64,000 bases of DNA, from positions 7,626,001-7,690,000 of the forward strand of contig JANTQA010000057.1 of the NCBI GenBank assembly GCA_027625915.1, given 5' to 3'. The position numbers were made by a program, and so were the translations under genes. This document shows, piece by piece, positions 34,601-47,129 of this stretch (position 1 is its first letter; each line of letters opens with the position of its first letter). Below the pieces are notes generated by a model that saw only the letters and a program-made list of their open reading frames with translations, searched no databases and had not been told where the DNA came from. This DNA comes from Anaeramoeba flamelloides (lineage: Eukaryota > Metamonada > Anaeramoebidae).

Positions 34601-37600
34601 TTAATTGTCTGAATCACTTGTAGAAGAATCAGATAAAGAAGAAGAAGAAGAAGAATTAGAAGTTTTAGTTTCTTCTAAATCAGATTCATTGGACATATCC
34701 GAGACTTGAATATCTGATACAAAATCATTCTTTTGATTATTATTGTATAATTGATCATTTCCAGCATCTTGTTTGTTCTCTACATCCTTTAATTCAAGAT
34801 CTGAATTTGGTTTGGAGTTTGACGAAAAGGGTGAATCAGATGTATCCTTTGATTGATTTAATTCATTAGGCATTTTTGCATTGAAAAACTCACTTTTGCC
34901 ATCCCATAATTTTTCGTATTTTCTTTGTAAATGGGATCGATAAAGGAAGAATGAAAGGGCGCCCAAAACAATGATAACTGAAAGAACAATAAAGCCAATT
35001 TTGGCACCTGTCGATAATGTTGTATTTTCAGTAGTTTTATCACCAGTTGTATTCATTTCAAAAATTGTTATTTTGAAAGTTGAAGATGCCCTGATTGAAC
35101 CACAACTATCTGATGCATACACTTTGATATTATACGTTGCATCTTCATTTGGGGTATTGCCCAGAAATCCGCGATTTTTGGATTGGAATGTTAGCCAAGT
35201 GGGTTGTTCGTCTTCAGGATCAAGATATTCATATGAATAGTTATAATTCTTATTTTCTTTGTCAAGATCACCAAAGGCATTGATATCAAATGTATAATTA
35301 AAAATCAAATTACCATTCATCTCTTGATCAACTAATCCCTCGTCAACATAAATTGGGTTATTGATAAGAGAAATTTCGAAATTTTGGGAAACGGAGGAAG
35401 TACATTTGTCAATAGCTGTTACTTTGACTGTTATGGTTTGAGAGCATCCAGATGCTGTGCCTGTGAATCTTCGATTTTTGGAATCAAATTCCAGCCAGTC
35501 AGGTAAGGGTTCACCATTTGCTAAAGTTGCTTCATAAGTTAAAGCATGCCCGTTTGGATCAGTAAAGGTGCCATTATCAAATTGGTAGCCATTATAGTCA
35601 CCCACAAAAAATGTTTGATCTTCTAAAGGTTTCAAGATTTCAGGAGGATCATCCAAAATTGTTAATGTCCAATTGCCTGTAGTTGAGTCAAGGCAAGTAT
35701 CAATTCCAGAAACAACAATCACATAAGGATCTCCACAACTGGATGCGTTCCCATAGAATCTTCCAGTTTTTTCATTAAACTCCAACCAACTGGGCCATTC
35801 TCTTGAATCACTTGTTTCCAATTCAGCCTTTAAGGAGAGTTCCTGGCCATCAGGATCACTAAAGCTATCTTCGGGGATTGTATAATCAATAATTCCAAAA
35901 ACTTCAATTGAATGATCTGTGAAATCTTTTTCTCTTATGGGAATTCTATTTCTTAGTTCTAAATAAAACGAACCTGAAGCGTTGTTACATCCATCATCGG
36001 CAACAACAATGATCTCGTATTGAGAATCACACAAATCATTTTCAGTTATCCCAGAAAAGGTTCGGCTATTTGAATCAAATTGCAACCAAGGAGGCAAGTT
36101 GGCTGATCCCTTTCTATGTGCGCTATAGGCCAATTCTGTTCCATCTTTGTTTACGAAAGTTTCTGCATCAAAGGTGTATTTAAAGTCAACAGTAATTATT
36201 GCATTTTGTCTGACCAATTGCTTATTTAAAATTGGTGCTGGGTTCTCGATTGTTAATTGGAAATTATTTGATTTGCTGTTACATCGATCATTTGCAGTTA
36301 CCTTGATATCAAGAACTTCTCCACAATTGTCAGCAAGAGATTTACCTCGGAAGGTTCGGTTGCTTGGATAAAAATGCAACCAATCGGGCAAGTCTGAGCC
36401 ATCATTTAATGTCGCTGAATAAGTCAATTCTGCATTTTCTGGATCTTTAAAGCAATCATTATCAAATTGAAATTCAAATTGGTTGTTGGCATAAAAAGTC
36501 TGATCATCCAAGTTTTTATTTATTGTTGGTGCTGCGTTTGTTGATGTGATTCTAAAATTGCTTGAAGCAGTGCTACACCCATCACTCCCAGTTACTTTGA
36601 TATCCCAAAAATCATCACAAATGGTATCAACTGGTATGGTACCAGAAAAGGTTCGGGTCGATGAGGTTAATTTCAGCCAACCAGGCTTTTCGGTGTCATC
36701 AGACAAAGTGGCAGAATATGTTATCTCAACATTTTCTGGATCATTAAAGCAACTTGAGCTGAAGGTGTATTCAAAATAAGTGTTTATTGGTATATTTTGA
36801 TTTGTTAAAGGATCACCAGCAGAGATATCTTGGTTTGTAAAGGTAATTGTGAAGCTATCTGAAATTGAATTACATCCATCATTTGCAGTTATTTTGAGTT
36901 CAATATTTTCTCCATCACATTTAGTTATATCAGTCAGTCCATTTAAGGTTCGGTTATTTGAATGAATTGTTATCCAATCAGGCTTTGGTGAACCATCAGA
37001 TAAGGTACAGTCATAGGTTAAATCAATGTTTTCCGGATCATCAAAGCTATTTGAATCAAATTGGTATTCAAACCAAGAATTTACTGCAGAGTTTTGATCG
37101 GCTAAAAGCTGATTATTGATAACTTCATAATTTTCAACAATTATATCAAAATTGCGTGACGAAGAAGTACAGTGATCACTTGCAAAAACTTCCACTTGTA
37201 AGGTATTATTACATTGATCTTCAACTTTAGGAGAAGAAAAAGTACGGGTTGCTGGTTCGAACACTAACCAATCAGGTAAATCATCACCATTTGTCAATTT
37301 ACTTGAATATGTAATTTCTTGATTATTGGGATCATTAAAGCAGTTTTCATCAAATTGATAGCTCCAATCTGTTTGTGAAACTTGAACAGTTTGCGTTTCG
37401 AAATCAACTGTTCCTGCTGTGATTGGATCGTCAGTGACTTGGATTTGGAAATTTTTTGTTTCAGTCATCATACAAGATTTGCTTGTGGTAACTGTAAATT
37501 CAAAAGTCTGAGTGTTACATTCACTTAATTCTGCTGGTGTTGTTCCTGAAATATGTGTGCTGCTTTCTGTGCTATATGTAACCCAATCAGGTAAATCAGA

Positions 37601-38719
37601 TCCATCGGCTTGTTTCACTTCATAAGTTAGCCCAACATTTTCTGGATCATTAAATACAAAGTCAAAAGTAAATCCTTCATCAATTTTAATCGATATATCA
37701 TCCAATCCACTCACATAATTTGGATATTGGAAATTATATTTGATTCCATAAACATCTTCATTAGTTTGCCAAACAACACTGTAAACAGTATCGTATGCGT
37801 CGACACGTGTTTCTTTACAATCTTGAAGAGAATAAACATTCCAGTCATCGATCAGTTGATCATTATACATATCAAGAAGATGATTCCGCACACTTCCACC
37901 ATCGGTGCCAGTATAGGCAGCAACAATCACATTATCCCTTCCTTTGGCAATTGTCGGGTAGGTGTTTTTCGTGCCAGATTCGACTTGTGTGACATTTCCC
38001 TGGGTTGCTGAGGCATGTAAAAAGAATCTTGATTTGATTTTAGATTTCCCAGTATCTTCAGAAGCTAAATAAATAAAATTGTCACCAGGTAGGGAAACAA
38101 CGCCTGGGTGGTAACCCTTATTATTCAAAATGTTTCCAAAATCTGTAATTTCGGAACCATCATTTTTTGAATATTGGCCTGCATATGTGCTATCACCAAA
38201 ACTATTCAGAACAAAAAATGAGTTTTGATCTATTGATATGTCAATAGTTGGACGAACATTTCTGGCAGCTGATTCGGTTCTTAAACTAAACTCATTTAAG
38301 CTCATTGTTGCATCCGAAGAAACAAACCTTCCTTTCAATTCGCCGTCCACCGCCCAACTAACAATTGCAGTTCCATCATCAAACATTGTGACGTCTGAAT
38401 ATTCACAGTCACCATCATTTTGTGAAATTGTAATTTCATTTGAAAAAGATGCTCCGTCAGATGATACAACCCTTCCATGGATCTGATTGTCTGCAGAACT
38501 AGTCCATATAACAAGGAATTTTCCGTCAGGGAAATGCTTTACACTTGGCCTTTTTTGATCACTCGTTGTTTGGCTGTTAATTATAAAACTCGATTTTTGA
38601 ACACCCCAGACTGAACTCATAATGGTACACCCAATCCCATATCCATCGCCATCGAGGGTTTCCTCCTCATATACAATAGCAAGTGAACCATCAATTGGTG
38701 AAATCGATACATCGGGCAT
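34601..38719 (-). CDS. Large single-pass membrane protein with CADG repeats, copy 2
   Basis: The 1,372-residue frame is a paralogue of the protein at 9,724-13,749, with the same plan: propeller-like N-terminal units, nine CADG-type repeats with paired cysteines, one membrane helix (near GAKIGFIVLSVIIVLGAL) and an acidic serine-rich tail. Its first Met lies 31 residues upstream of the position matching the first Met of copy 1, inside the conserved extension, which itself continues upstream without a Met. The start is therefore also likely in an unseen 5' exon. The tail keeps the juxtamembrane HLQRKYEKLWDGKSEFF but differs from copy 1 after that. The intact frame over 4.1 kb argues that the gene is functional. 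Confidence 0.85.
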   Translation of the reverse strand: MPDVSISPIDGSLAIVYEEETLDGDGYGIGCTIMSSVWGVQKSSFIINSQTTSDQKRPSVKHFPDGKFLVIWTSSADNQIHGRVVSSDGASFSNEITISQNDGDCEYSDVTMFDDGTAIVSWAVDGELKGRFVSSDATMSLNEFSLRTESAARNVRPTIDISIDQNSFFVLNSFGDSTYAGQYSKNDGSEITDFGNILNNKGYHPGVVSLPGDNFIYLASEDTGKSKIKSRFFLHASATQGNVTQVESGTKNTYPTIAKGRDNVIVAAYTGTDGGSVRNHLLDMYNDQLIDDWNVYSLQDCKETRVDAYDTVYSVVWQTNEDVYGIKYNFQYPNYVSGLDDISIKIDEGFTFDFVFNDPENVGLTYEVKQADGSDLPDWVTYSTESSTHISGTTPAELSECNTQTFEFTVTTSKSCMMTETKNFQIQVTDDPITAGTVDFETQTVQVSQTDWSYQFDENCFNDPNNQEITYSSKLTNGDDLPDWLVFEPATRTFSSPKVEDQCNNTLQVEVFASDHCTSSSRNFDIIVENYEVINNQLLADQNSAVNSWFEYQFDSNSFDDPENIDLTYDCTLSDGSPKPDWITIHSNNRTLNGLTDITKCDGENIELKITANDGCNSISDSFTITFTNQDISAGDPLTNQNIPINTYFEYTFSSSCFNDPENVEITYSATLSDDTEKPGWLKLTSSTRTFSGTIPVDTICDDFWDIKVTGSDGCSTASSNFRITSTNAAPTINKNLDDQTFYANNQFEFQFDNDCFKDPENAELTYSATLNDGSDLPDWLHFYPSNRTFRGKSLADNCGEVLDIKVTANDRCNSKSNNFQLTIENPAPILNKQLVRQNAIITVDFKYTFDAETFVNKDGTELAYSAHRKGSANLPPWLQFDSNSRTFSGITENDLCDSQYEIIVVADDGCNNASGSFYLELRNRIPIREKDFTDHSIEVFGIIDYTIPEDSFSDPDGQELSLKAELETSDSREWPSWLEFNEKTGRFYGNASSCGDPYVIVVSGIDTCLDSTTGNWTLTILDDPPEILKPLEDQTFFVGDYNGYQFDNGTFTDPNGHALTYEATLANGEPLPDWLEFDSKNRRFTGTASGCSQTITVKVTAIDKCTSSVSQNFEISLINNPIYVDEGLVDQEMNGNLIFNYTFDINAFGDLDKENKNYNYSYEYLDPEDEQPTWLTFQSKNRGFLGNTPNEDATYNIKVYASDSCGSIRASSTFKITIFEMNTTGDKTTENTTLSTGAKIGFIVLSVIIVLGALSFFLYRSHLQRKYEKLWDGKSEFFNAKMPNELNQSKDTSDSPFSSNSKPNSDLELKDVENKQDAGNDQLYNNNQKNDFVSDIQVSDMSNESDLEETKTSNSSSSSSLSDSSTSDSDN

Positions 38720-38800
38720 TTTCTGTTTGTCGCTTAAAGTTTCAATTACTGTTGGCCCAAGTTGAGACGTTGGATTACAAAGATTTTCAACTTTTTTGGT
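38720..38800 (-). CDS. Conserved N-terminal coding extension of CADG copy 2
   Basis: The frame continues upstream of the first Met through the shared pattern KVENLCNPTSQ...PTVIETLS. It then enters a Lys/Gln/Thr-rich, A-run-encoded stretch before a stop. An AG near 38,794 (minus) would give the same phase-1 acceptor as in copy 1. No first exon was identified. Confidence 0.55.
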
Positions 38801-39025
38801 TTTTTGTTTTGTTTTGTTTTTTTTTTGGGTTTGAATTTTTATTTTTTATGAGTATTTTTTGTTTTTTTTTTGTTTTTTGTTAGATTGAATATTTTGAGTT
38901 TGATTTTTTATTTTTTATGTTTAGTTTATTTTGGGTTTGGTGGTTTTTTTTGATTAATCTATTTTTGGTGGTTTATTTTTATTAATTTATTTTATTTTAT
39001 TGAATATTTTGATTAATTTTTTTTT

Positions 39026-42000
39026 GGGTTTCATGATTTATTTGAAAGATTCTTGAATAGTTTTCAAAATTTCATATGGAAATAAAAAGTTATTTTGTTG
39101 ATTCAAGAATGAATAAATTTTAGAAATAAAGGGTTCAGAAAGCTTTTATTTTCTGAGAATAAAAAAAAGCGCTTTTGCTTTGAAAGAAAACATAAAAAGT
39201 CATTTCCGAAAAGTGTTTTAATTCTTTTTAATTGTTTTTTTTTTTTTCATTTTAATTATGAAAATGAGTAAATTTGTTAAAGTGAACTCTTTTTTTTGTT
39301 ACAGAACGTGTAATCCAAGATGATCAATTTGATTTCTTAAAAAAGTTTTCCAAAACTCATCAAATCTTTGCTAGTATTTGTCAAATTAAGACAAAAATTT
39401 TTCACTTCAGAACTACATTTTCAGGCGAAAACAGTGAAATGGTTAATAAAAACGCTCTTGGAAAAGTTCCATAATCTCGGTTCAATTTATCTTACTGTTA
39501 ATTTCTTTTACATAAAAATTAGAAATTCCAACAAATTTTAACTATTTTTTACCCTCCTTAGATCCATACCAAAATTTGCTGTATCAATTTCATAATTTCA
39601 ATTTCAAATCTATAAAAACAAACGAATTTCCCAAGATGTTCTAAATATTGTTTTTAGTTACTTTTAAAAGTTTGAAATGTTTTCAAATTTGAACTTTTAC
39701 TTGGAAATACCTTGATGTCATTTTTTTTTTTAATATTTTCCATCAAAAATCTTTTTGAAAATTTTGTTTGTTTTAATGTGTTGATTTTAACTTGGAACGA
39801 GTAATTTTTTAGTCCAAATTCTTCAAGAATGAAAATTCTTTTTGAGAAGGGACTGTAAAATAACACGAGAACTAAACGTCCTTCAGGGTGGGAATGTAGT
39901 CATTCATTATCCCTTTCTTTTCTTTTTTTTTTTTTTTTAAAAAAGAGAGTATTAAAAGAAGGTGGTTGTAATTTGGGACTTTTTTTGAATAAGGAAAATG
40001 AAATGAAGTGAAAATATTTTGAAAATATTTTGAATTTATTATTAATTTTTGGAATATAAATGGGAAATAAATGGGAAATAATTTTCAGAACATTTTCCTA
40101 TTTTTGCTACAAATAGAGTTTAATATCGATAGACTTCCATCAGAGTTCTCTATTTATTTTCTCCATCCTTTTTTTTATTGTTAATATGTTTTTCATGTAG
40201 GGAGAACCTAGAAATTCAACAAGTATATTTGAATTGAAAAAAAGATAATATTGAAATTTTGTCATATTTAAATGACAAATACAATCCGACTTTTTGCTTT
40301 TTTAATGTGTCTGTATGAAGAAGTTGTCTTGAATCATTTCATTCCATTTCTATTTACCCAAATTATATTTTTTCCAAGAATAAATTAACCTTCAATAAAA
40401 CAACTGTTTTTCAAAAGGTGTGTAATAAAGATTCGAAAAGTATCCCACCAATTGATTAAAAGAGTCAATAAAACAGTCTGAGAAACATTTTTTAAAGGGG
40501 CTATCTTTCAAAATGGAAAAATTAAATCACTTTTAAAATTTGAGAATGATTCGATTGGGTGTGTTTGTGGAAATAAGCGAAGGTTTCAATCTTATTTTGA
40601 AAGTTCAAAATATAAAAAAAACAGAAAGTTTTTCTAATTTCTTGATTTGTGTTGGCGAGTTTAAACAAAAGAAGACAAAGTGCAATAAGGAAATTGCCAA
40701 AAAAAGAATTAATTAATAAAGAAAGATTTTTAAACAATTACCTTGTTTGAATGCGAGAACGAGCAAAAGGATCCAAAAAAAATAAATTATTTTATTGTTC
40801 TTCATAAAAAAAAAAAAAATTTACAAAATAAAATGATAAAAAAATGTTTTTGTTTATGGGAAAATCATTTTCTGTTTAGTGATGGAAAAAGTTTTTAAAA
40901 AGAATATTTATTTTCAAAAGATAAAGTTTGAGAAAGAAACCTTCTATTTATTTTGTTTTTTTCGGAAATAGAAAAATTTTTTTTTTCATTTTGGAATCTC
41001 ACCAAATGGTTTGAAAATTTCCCAACAACAAAGAATTTGCTGAAAAAAAATCAAATAAAAAATTCCAAAAAAATGCCTAAAAATGTAAAAAATAATGGTT
41101 TGGAAAATGTGAGAAATAATTTTTTTCTTCAAATCAATTTATTCTCAAATAAACAGAGTGGGGTGTTTTGTTTGAAATAAGTGATTTAAAGTCCTTCAAA
41201 ACAAAATTACAGATTAGTCCTAATTTAAAAAAGCTTGATAAAAATGAGAGTTATTTTGTTATATGTGAAAAACCAAACCTTCTTCACATTAAGTTGAGAA
41301 TTGGAAAAAGTTTGAAAGAAATACTCTAGTCATTACAATTTTTCAACCACAACAGTTTTTGATAAAAAATCTTTGTTTTTGTCATAATTTTTCTTTACAG
41401 AAAAAAAATTTTTCCTCAAAAAATACCTTTTCTTCAATAAATTGAAAAACACGAAGAGACCCAAATCGTTCCAAGTTACGAAATCTTGATAAAATTTGAG
41501 CTTTTAGTCTAAAAATTATAGAAGATAGACTTGAACACGTTAACAATTCTCATCCAAAAGAACCTTATTGAATGAATGATTTGTTGATTATTTATTCTTT
41601 TTATAAAATTAGGATACTTTTTGGAAATGTTGACGAAAAAAATCATTTACAATCAAAGAGATTTCATTTCGAGAGTAAATTTGTTTCAATTTTTTGGATC
41701 TAAAATGGATAAAAACCATGATCAAAAAAAAAGTTTATTATTTTCCATAATTTCAAAAAAAAAAGGGAAAAAATTTTTTTTTGATGACAAAATAAGATCT
41801 TTTAAAAAGTTTCGAAACACATAAGATGTTTCTCGAAATAAATGTTGAGTAAAAAACTGGTTTGTAATTTTGGTTTGTCGAATTACAAGTATAAAGCAAG
41901 AGAAACATAGATTTGTCAATAAATGAATATTGGGAAAAGTTTTTGCCAAATGAAACTTGAAGTCTATCAAATTGATGACTTTGGACAGAGACTCATTTGA

Positions 42001-43734
42001 TGAGAGTTTAACTTGGTAGATAATAAAATACAAAATTTGTAATGTGAAATTCCTATTGATCAACTTTTAGTTGATCTTGGTTTTGTTCAGTTCTTAAATA
42101 ATTGTTTCCTTTCAGAATGTTTGTTAAACAAACGAATTAATTGAGTTTGAAATTCGCTTAAATTTGTTCTCATTCCAAACACAAGAAAAAACGATGAAAT
42201 TAATAATCTGACTTCTAACCAAAGCGGAAACCACGACGTATCCCAATTGCGTTATCAAGAGTTAACTTATTACCTTTGATCTTTGAAATATTTTTGTAAA
42301 AATAAGAATATGAATCGAAACACAACATTCATGAAAATAAACAAGTTAATTTTCACACCAACGTGGCAAGTGACAAATTAGGTATGTTAGTACATGTATT
42401 GCATTTGATAATTCACACTATAATCAAAAAACATTCTTGTTCTAAATATACAAAATAATAAAACCATAAAATCATTTTTTTTTCCTTTTTATTTTAATTA
42501 TCAATTTCAAATAGGAACTTTTAAAAAAACAAGACGAAGGAAAAAAAACATCTTGTTTTTTGAGGAAGCAAATTCACAAATCTAAAACAAAATTTCCAAA
42601 GGTTGGAGATCTACTGTTAATTGTAAAATAAAAAGATCAAAATTTTCATTCAACTTTCCAAAATAATCACATCCCAAGAATTAAAAACAACATCAAAGTC
42701 CGCCATTATATCTCAGAAAATTAATCATTTAAGCTGATATACTGGAATTAAAAAATTTGAAATGATCTCTGATTTATAAAATCTTTTTTTTTAGAAAGCT
42801 GAATGAAAATTTTGTTCCATTTATTTTGCAACAAATAGTAATTTAATAATTATCTTGAAATGCCTTGATTTTTTGATCTTTAGGTTCTTAGAAATTACTG
42901 ATCGACCAAAAACCTTAGAATTTTTCTCAAATTATTGATCATTTCGACAGTCTTCAATTCAAAAATCCAAATTTTTATTCCTTTTTCAAATAGAAATGAT
43001 TGGTCTTTTATAAAATCTCACGATGTGTGATCATCTCTCACACGACTTTAAAATCCTCTCATAAAAAAGAAAGTGTGAGATAGAAAATGATATTTCGTTT
43101 TCAAATTTATGATCACTTCAGAAATATCTGAATTTTATGGTCACTTGATCTTACTTTTATGACTTATAAAATATTTAATGACTTTAAAGAAACTTGATTC
43201 AACGAATCTTTTAAAGATGAAAATTTTCGGTTTTTTTAAAAAATTTTGAGTAGGTTTAAGGTTTACTATCCCTGGAATCTGAAAAAAGATTATCTTGTGT
43301 TGTTTGTGACCACTTGTTAATTTGGTTCTTAGCTGATGGATCTTGTGCTTGGCGTGGGTTTTAATAGTGGTTCAAAATGGCAATTTTTAACAATTTATTC
43401 TTTTTTTTTTCCGAAATCCAAATTGAAGAGTTTAAGATTAATTGACTATTAGGTGTTCAAGAATAAATTTTGATTTTTGGGTTGTAGAAGAAAAATTTTA
43501 TTTACTTTTATGTCGTTTAACTAAATGAAAAAAATCAAATTTTTTAAAAGCACTTAATAAAACCAAACTTAATTAAAAATTCCAATCAACAACCCACAAA
43601 CCACATTTTCAATATAACTTAAGTTCCAGCTAATCTCTCATTCTTAAACTCTACAATTCAGAATTACTGCAAAAAAAAAAAAAGAAATTCACAAAAATTG
43701 CTATTTTGAACAACTATTAAAACCCATACCAAGC
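39026..43734. other. Unassigned region with several GC-raised open segments
   Basis: No gene model can be closed, but plus-strand open segments with balanced residue use occur at 39,286-39,474, 40,319-40,459, 41,213-41,329, 42,151-42,279 and about 42,310-42,380. Some follow T-rich AG sites, for example TTTTTTTGTTACAG at 39,291-39,304. They could be exons of an intron-rich gene, fragments of a dead gene, or chance. Confidence 0.3.
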
Positions 43735-44318
43735 AAATGATCGATTAGATAAGAACCAAATTAACAAGCCACCATTTACCAACGCAAGATAATCTTTTTT
43801 TCAAATTTCAGGGATTGTAAACCTTAAGCGACTAATAATTCTTATTTGTTTTTAATACCAACGGTAATAGAGTAATTATTTACCACGAATACAAATAAAC
43901 CCGATATGAAACTTCATTTATTAACTTTGGAGAAATGAGTTATCATTTTTAAAAAAAGATAATTTTTCCCAATGAAATTTTCATTCAAAAGATTCTTTTC
44001 ATTTTATGTTATTTTTGGATTTTCCGAGAAAAATTGGACAATTTTTTAAAAACGTTTTTATTTTGAAGAAATCTCACTTTTAGTAATTTCTGGGGTTTGT
44101 ATTCACAAATAACCATTGAACTTTTAATCTTATTTTAAAAATATCTGAATAAAAATAAATCAAATATTAAATCTCTCGTAGATCTGAAAAAAGTGATCAT
44201 CTATTTTATATATAAACAATTATTAAATTTTCTTGAAATTTTATAAGATTAGGTAATATTCTTTTTCAAATATCTATAGTGTAAAAAAGGATCTATTAGT
44301 TTTAAAATCAGTTATTTG

Positions 44319-44361
<43 letters not shown>

Positions 44362-45000
44362 AGAATTATGAATTTGAATTGTTTTTTTTGTTATAAAAAA
44401 TTGAGATATAATTCTAAAAAATATTTCTGTATTTAATCTTTGGGTTATTTTTAACCCACTGAAAAGAGTATGATTGAGTTATTAATTTTTGATTAAAAAC
44501 AATCATGTTAAAAAGTATTTCTTTTTGATTATAAGTTGAGTTTTCCAGTTTTAAAAAAGTATTTCAGGATATATTTTTAATTTGTTAGTTTGGTTATATT
44601 TTTCAAATTTTTTTTTATGAAGTTTAAAATAATTATTGAATTTTTTTTAGAAATTAAATTGAATTTTTATACTGGATTATTTCCAAAACTTTTTTATTTT
44701 ATTTTAAAAATTTATTGTTATAGACTTTCTTTACATATATTAAGATTTGAATTTTGTTCCAAAGAAAATAATTCGTTTTTTACTAATTTGGAAATTTGTT
44801 GGATTTTGAACTTTTCAAAAATTTGAAAAATAAATCAAAACTTATAAAAACAATGATTCATTTCTGAAAATAACATTGAAAGTAAGTTTGGTATTGTAAT
44901 AATATTTTTACTTCATTTTTAAATTTCGAGATGCGTTAAAAATTTTTTTGAATTTACTATTAAATTTACTAGACCATTTTTTTAGCTTTCTAGTCTCTTA
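43735..45000. repeat. Dispersed repeat R2, right copy (modules a, b, c)
   Basis: Module a (43,735-43,850) matches 14,555-14,665. Module b (43,855-44,600) matches 2,683-3,900 with many changes. Module c (44,800-44,960) matches 4,270-4,460 and 22,950-23,160. This is the only place where a, b and c lie together, so it gives the best view of the whole unit. Confidence 0.55.
44322..44358. repeat. (AT)n microsatellite
   Basis: About 18 AT dinucleotides in a row, inside repeat R2. Confidence 0.9.
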
Positions 45001-47129
45001 AGATACATTTAATAGTAGTTTTACGATGGTTGAATAAATTTAATTGATATATTAAGCAATGACTTAAATAATAGTATGTGAATTTCTCATCTCAACAATC
45101 AGTTTCCAATTAAGAACGAAATATTTTTATTTCATATTCTTAAATATTTATTTAAATATTCTATTAACCATTTTAAAAAAAATAACAAAGACCTTCACAA
45201 GATCATTCGATCATGATAATCTCGAGTTTTATTAATTTAAATTTCTATTTTTTTTTGAAACTTTATGATACAATTTATTTTTTTTATCATTTGAAAATAA
45301 CAAACAGAAAAAACATATAAGCTGTGATTTTAATCTCTAATTAATTGTTGAATAAGGTCCCAGGTTTTTTCAACAAATCATTTACTCTAATATTTTGGGG
45401 AACTTGTATGTAAATTTTCAATTATTAATTGGAAAAAGACAGTTTTTTATATAATATATTTAAATTGTTAAAATTGATGAATGTATAATTTTTTACTTTT
45501 TGATCATTATAAAGAATTTTTTACCAAGAATTTGAATCTAAATTAAAACTTTTGATCGAACATTTAATATTAGGAGTGTTATTTTCTATTTTAAAAAATT
45601 ATTTGACTCTTCTTAATCGGGTTTGTTTTCATAAGTCTTTTAATGTACAACATTTTGAACACCCAACCAGTTTAATTTTTTTTTTCATTTATTGGAAATA
45701 TTTTTAAGGGTCGATATTTTCAAATTCAGATGAAAAATAATTTAAAAAATGGAAAAAAATATTTTTATAATTTTATTGAGTCCCTAAAAGTATTTAAAAA
45801 CAAATCAACTTATAACGTATATATGTATCTATAAAAATCAACAAACAAAAACTAAGAAAATTTTAGAAAACAATTACAAATATTCAAAGTCATTTTCCAA
45901 TTAGAATGGTTGTGATTTATTATTTCATAAAAAATTGTGTTGGTTTTGTAACGCCTCTCTTTGAACTTTTTGAGATCTCGAAGATTTTTTTTTTCATTTC
46001 TCAAAGGGGACTTTTTTTTTTCAAGAATTAAGAATACAAAACCCCTTACTCGTCAAATATTAACTGTTTGAAAATAACAACAAACTAGATTAAATCTAAT
46101 GAAATTGATTGTGTACTTTTAGTAAAAAATTTGTTGTCAATTTAAGAAATTTTACACCTTGGAAACTTACAATAAAAACAAATGTAATTTTTTTTTTTTT
46201 ACAAATATTTTTTTTCAAATTGGAAATCTAAAACTTTTTTTTTAATTCAAATAATGAAAAGTTAACTTATGAATATTTTTAATTTTAATTATTTGAATTT
46301 TTTCAATCAAAAAAAGGGAAATTTCACAAATTTCCATTTTAGGTCTCAAGTCACTCCCATAGGAAATGATCAAATTCACGGCAAACCACTAATGACTTAA
46401 TTTTGATATTTTCAAATTCAAACAATAAATAATTATTCTATCAGTATTAATATTCAGCTTAATTGTAGATTGCTCATTTATGTACTCATACCATTTACAA
46501 AGAGAGAATATTATTTGAAATTTAAAAAAAAAAAAAAATTACCAAAATTTTGGGGAAATAGATTATAATATAATTTAGATACAGTTTTTGATATTTTGAT
46601 TAAAGTAATTCTCACAATAACTTGAACAAATTATTATTATTATAAATTTTGGTACAAAAATTTATCAATCAATTGTTTTTAAAATTTTACTTTCAAAAAT
46701 CTTATTTTCTCCTTACAAACTATGTTTGAAATTCAAATTTAAAGTATTGTTTGTTTTTATCAGGTTTTGGTGGTTTGTAAATTTGACAAATTTTCATTCA
46801 GTAAGATCTAAGATTGAAAATATGGCTTTTTTTATAAAAAAAAGGACATTATAAAAAATATTGATCTTTTTTTATGAGTCTGTCCTTCCTATGAAAAAGA
46901 TAGATTAATATTCCATACAAACTTTAAAATAAATAAATCTTAATGGAATAATTTTAAACTGTGAAAGTACAAGACTATTTTCATTGATCAATAATCGTTT
47001 AATCTATGATTTTACACTTAAATTTCTTAAAGTAAATTTAAATGTAAGTACAACTAGAGTGTAAATTACACTTCTTCCTCAATAAAAAAAAAAGGTGGAG
47101 AATTTTTTGACTAAAAATGCCCAAATTTT
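45001..47129. other. AT-rich intergenic DNA, nothing recognised
   Basis: No gene or repeat that I can support. Confidence 0.5.

Larger units (their letters stand above)
34480..39025. repeat. Segmental duplication holding CADG gene, copy 2
   Basis: Direct partner of 9,570-14,130 (see that entry). Identity is highest in the CADG repeats and lower in the N-terminal module, the tail and the flanks. Confidence 0.85.

Noticed and set aside
41722-42063. Minus-strand 113-codon frame
   Set aside because: Residue use fits chance in AT-rich DNA, and no motif is recognised. The plus strand reads as at least equally plausible.
42975-43085. Short hairpin GTGTGA...TCACAC considered as a regulatory RNA
   Set aside because: Stem is only about 6 bp with no further conservation or context.
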